Positions 61,896 through 64,000 of a stretch of 64,000 nt of DNA are shown one piece after another. Numbering within the stretch: the stretch's first letter is position 1; each line of letters opens with the position of its first letter. The DNA is taken from contig NZ_JBHKFI010000023.1 in the NCBI RefSeq assembly GCF_042263505.1, positions 11,262-75,261 of the forward strand, in the 5' to 3' direction. This DNA comes from Bacillus_BE sp042263505. GTDB lineage: Bacteria; Bacillota; Bacilli; Bacillales; Cytobacillaceae. The translations under genes and the position numbers were made by a program. Below the pieces are notes generated by a model that was not told the origin of the DNA, did not search any database, and was given only the letters and a program-made list of their open reading frames with translations.

Positions 61896-63035
61896 ATGAA
61901 GAGGATTGCGATAGTGCTTGCCGTTTTACTCATGATGATGACCGGGGAGAATGCTTTTTCTTTGAGCGGGATGGCCATTGATGAGGAATTATCACCAACA
62001 ATGCAGGTTCGAATTCTGGAAACAACGGATTTGCATGCGCATTTAATGGATTACTTGTATAAAGAAGGAAAGCCATCCGTGGAGTTAGGACTAGTAAGAA
62101 CGGCATCCTTAATTAGGCAGGCGCGGAGAGAGGCGCCAAATACACTGCTTTTTGATGATGGAGATTTGCTGCAGGGCAATGCGCTCGCGGACTATGTTGC
62201 CAATGAAAAAGGACTGATGCCGGGAGAGGTTCACCCCGTCATAAAGGCGATGAATTTATTGCATTATGATGCCGCAACTTTCGGCAATCATGAATTTAAT
62301 TATGGACTTGAATTTTTAAATGATGCCATTGAGGAAGCCAATTTTCCTTACGTGAATGCCAATATTTATGTGGATGACCATAATGATCTCGAAATAGACG
62401 ATGTTCATTATTACAATCCTTATGTGATTTTGAAAAGGACGATGGTTGATTCGAAAGGGAAAAAGCATAAGCTGAAAATTGGGGTACTTGGTTTAGTGAC
62501 ACCATTGATTATGTACTGGGATAGGGGAAAATTAATTGGAAATATCAAGGTGAAAAATATTGCACAAACTGCTGAAAACTATATTCCGATTATGAAACAA
62601 AAAGGCGCGGATATCATTATTGTTCTAGCACATAGCGGGATCGAGGCTGGTATTTCCGCCAATAATGATATCGAAAATACTATTTATCCTTTAAGTAAGG
62701 TACCAGGCATGGATGCGATTCTTTACGGGCATACCCACCATGTTTTTCCTGATGAAAATCGGACTTTCACCATTGATGGAATTGATATGAAAAAGGGAAC
62801 CATTAACGGTGTGCCAGCCGTGCAAGCAGGGCGCTGGGGAAGTCATTTAGGAATCATTGACCTTCAGCTCGAAAAAATAAACGGGAAATGGCGGATCGTC
62901 CACTCCCAATCCTCCACACGCCCTATCGCTAAAAAAGTGGGTGGAAAAAGTATTCCCCTTGTTAAGCCAAGTGCCACTATTTTAAAAGCGGTAAAAAGAA
63001 TTCATGAGGAGACACTGAAGAGAACTCAACGATAA
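61896..63035 (+). CDS. Secreted CpdB-like metallophosphatase lacking the C-terminal domain
   Basis: ATG at 61896 with GGAAGGG upstream. 379 residues with a signal peptide (MKRIAIVLAVLLMMMTGENAFS). The calcineurin-like metal sites are complete: TTDLHAH, DDGDLLQGN, GNHEFNYG, LAHSGIE and YGHTHHVF. This resembles the first half of 2',3'-cyclic-nucleotide 2'-phosphodiesterase. The usual 5'-nucleotidase C-terminal domain (~300 residues, nucleoside binding) is absent; the protein ends soon after the phosphatase fold, and a terminator follows. Whether this is a natural single-domain enzyme or a truncated copy is unclear. Confidence 0.82.
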   Translation: MKRIAIVLAVLLMMMTGENAFSLSGMAIDEELSPTMQVRILETTDLHAHLMDYLYKEGKPSVELGLVRTASLIRQARREAPNTLLFDDGDLLQGNALADYVANEKGLMPGEVHPVIKAMNLLHYDAATFGNHEFNYGLEFLNDAIEEANFPYVNANIYVDDHNDLEIDDVHYYNPYVILKRTMVDSKGKKHKLKIGVLGLVTPLIMYWDRGKLIGNIKVKNIAQTAENYIPIMKQKGADIIIVLAHSGIEAGISANNDIENTIYPLSKVPGMDAILYGHTHHVFPDENRTFTIDGIDMKKGTINGVPAVQAGRWGSHLGIIDLQLEKINGKWRIVHSQSSTRPIAKKVGGKSIPLVKPSATILKAVKRIHEETLKRTQR

Positions 63036-63047
63036 TTTTTAGGAAAA

Positions 63048-63075
63048 AATGCTTGGGACTCCAAGCATTCTTTCT
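63048..63075. terminator. Bidirectional terminator
   Basis: AATGCTTGG/CCAAGCATT with a 4-nt loop. T-rich on both sides; the minus-strand side has TTTTTT. Confidence 0.8.
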
Positions 63076-63081
63076 AGGCTG

Positions 63082-63504
63082 TTACATCAATTCTTTAATG
63101 GAAAATAGGTGATGCTTCTCGAAATCACTAATAATATTAGAAGGCAGTAAAGTGCGTAACTGTTGTTTTGTCGCCCAAAGAAAATCAGAGTGTTCTTCTG
63201 AGAGAACGATTTTCTCGTTTTGGGTTTGACATAAATATGTAATGACTACCACTTGTCTCGTGGGCTCGGTATGGAAGGTAGATGCAAATAAGACTCTTTC
63301 AACTGTAACATCAATTCCGACTTCTTCCTGAATTTCTCGTTTTAAGGCATCTTCTAAATCCTCACCAAAGTCCAGCTTTCCACCCACACACTCCCAGGTC
63401 CCACCACCAACTCTGTCATTCAAGGACCTTTTCACAATTAATACTTTTCCCTTATAGAAAATAACTCCTTTTACGACTACGATTATTTGATTTGCATTTG
63501 ACAT
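63082..63504 (-). CDS. NUDIX hydrolase, MutT-like
   Basis: 140 residues. The NUDIX box is exact: GGKLDFGEDLEDALKREIQEEVGI (G-x5-E-x7-REIxEExGI). Nucleotide or sugar-nucleotide diphosphate hydrolysis is likely; the substrate is unknown. The final residues FEKHHLFSIKELM are unremarkable. Its start sits 120 nt before the TCGCGA-like array at 63626. Confidence 0.9.
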   Translation of the reverse strand: MSNANQIIVVVKGVIFYKGKVLIVKRSLNDRVGGGTWECVGGKLDFGEDLEDALKREIQEEVGIDVTVERVLFASTFHTEPTRQVVVITYLCQTQNEKIVLSEEHSDFLWATKQQLRTLLPSNIISDFEKHHLFSIKELM

Positions 63505-63625
63505 GTATCGTCACTTCCTATTGAAATTTAGCTTTTATTATTTTTGGTGCTTTTATGAAAATGTCTTTTTTCAAAAAGGAGGAAGTTGGGATTTTTTTAT
63601 TATCGTGATTGGAATTGCAGTTTAT

Positions 63626-63862
63626 TCGCGACTTTTAAAATTTACTCGGGAGAATAGGACTTTTATTTGTGACTTCCAAATTTATTTGTATTGTTCATGA
63701 AAAATCAATTCATTAGCGAAAGCCAGATATTCCTTGTGAAAAAGCACCTTTATCTCGCCCTCTTTTTCATCCCATTTTTGAAAAAACAAAAATGCTCGCG
63801 GAAATCCCAATTTATTCGCGAAAATAAGACTTTTATTCGCGACTTTTAAAATTTACTCGCGA
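63626..63862. repeat. Second TCGCGA array, degenerate in the middle
   Basis: Exact TCGCGA at 63626, 63816, 63837 and 63857, with near copies at 63646 (TCGGGA), 63667 (TTGTGA) and 63796 (TCGCGG). Where adjacent, spacings are again 20-21 nt, and the same TTTAT...AAAATAAGAC flanks recur. Confidence 0.8.
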
Positions 63863-63925
63863 AAATAAGACTTTTATTGATGACGTAAAATAGTTTGTGT
63901 AAGAAAAATCATAGACAAAAAAAAG

Positions 63926-63979
63926 AAGACAAAGTACTCTCGGTTTGTCCAGAACCTTAATGAGAGGAGACTTTGTCTT
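63926..63979. repeat. 10-bp inverted repeat before the last ORF
   Basis: AAGACAAAGT (63926-63935) and ACTTTGTCTT (63970-63979) flank a 34-nt loop, ending at the start codon of the terminal ORF. It may be part of a mobile-element end or a leader hairpin. Confidence 0.55.
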
Positions 63980-64000
63980 ATGTCTAACACTAATATACCT
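63980..64000 (+). CDS. Start of a gene running off the right edge
   Basis: ATG after GAGAGGAGACTTTGTCTT, encoding MSNTNIP up to the edge. The preceding inverted repeat and the nearby repeat array suggest a transposase, but seven residues are too few to decide. Confidence 0.35.

Overview
The window reads as chromosome of a Gram-positive, endospore-forming Bacillaceae (Bacillus, Neobacillus or Mesobacillus type; species not resolvable by eye). Grounds: AT-rich DNA with strong AAGGAGG ribosome sites, a cwlJ spore cortex hydrolase, the ywbE, ymaF and xpaC-yaaN genes, LytR-CpsA-Psr, LtaS and a class A penicillin-binding protein. I see no rRNA, tRNA or CRISPR array.

1-18.2 kb is ordinary chromosome: the end of a sugar transporter, a stress-type SDR, secreted helical proteins, a GGDEF protein and a cupin/HD-GYP protein (c-di-GMP turnover), a DUF4097 protein, a FusB-like EF-G-binding protein, a secreted 5'-nucleotidase behind possible PhoP boxes, an orphan histidine kinase, NUDIX and LCP proteins, and a VanZ protein with no standard start codon. 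An array of TCGCGA palindromes with about 20-nt spacing sits near 7.2-7.4 kb, and a second array lies at 63.6-63.9 kb.

18.2-36.8 kb is an eroded region full of a hairpin element with arms GGGACGGTTCTCTGCTTC / GAAGCAGAGAACCGTCCC. It holds a decayed IS1182-type transposase, a histidine phosphatase plus a broken paralogue, an SsuA fragment that begins inside half an element, a two-component system divergent from an ABC exporter across a perfect 16-bp inverted repeat, an Rrf2 regulator divergent from a quinone-reductase-like gene, and cwlJ. It also holds a five-gene catabolic operon (class III aminotransferase or phospho-lyase, small-molecule kinase, APC permease, SDR, DeoR). The permease is broken by what looks like a 10-nt deletion.

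37.5-39.1 kb holds the most interesting unit: a PlcR/NprR-like HTH-TPR regulator followed 43 bp later by an unlisted 56-codon peptide gene. The peptide has a signal-like N-terminus and two copies of Gly-Tyr-Pro-Pro-Leu-His, one at its very C-terminus. The two copies differ only at synonymous positions. I read this as a peptide-pheromone quorum-sensing cassette with a duplicated pheromone.

40-55.2 kb carries a soluble chemoreceptor with a C-terminal Cache-like domain, then three tandem ~1,110-residue teichoic-acid polymerase-like proteins, each with two CDP-glycerol glycerophosphotransferase domains, then LtaS. 55.7-64 kb has xpaC-yaaN, a probable structured RNA with a pseudoknot (57.8-58.1 kb), an MFS exporter, a class A PBP, a one-domain metallophosphatase, a NUDIX gene, and the start of a gene with mobile-element features.
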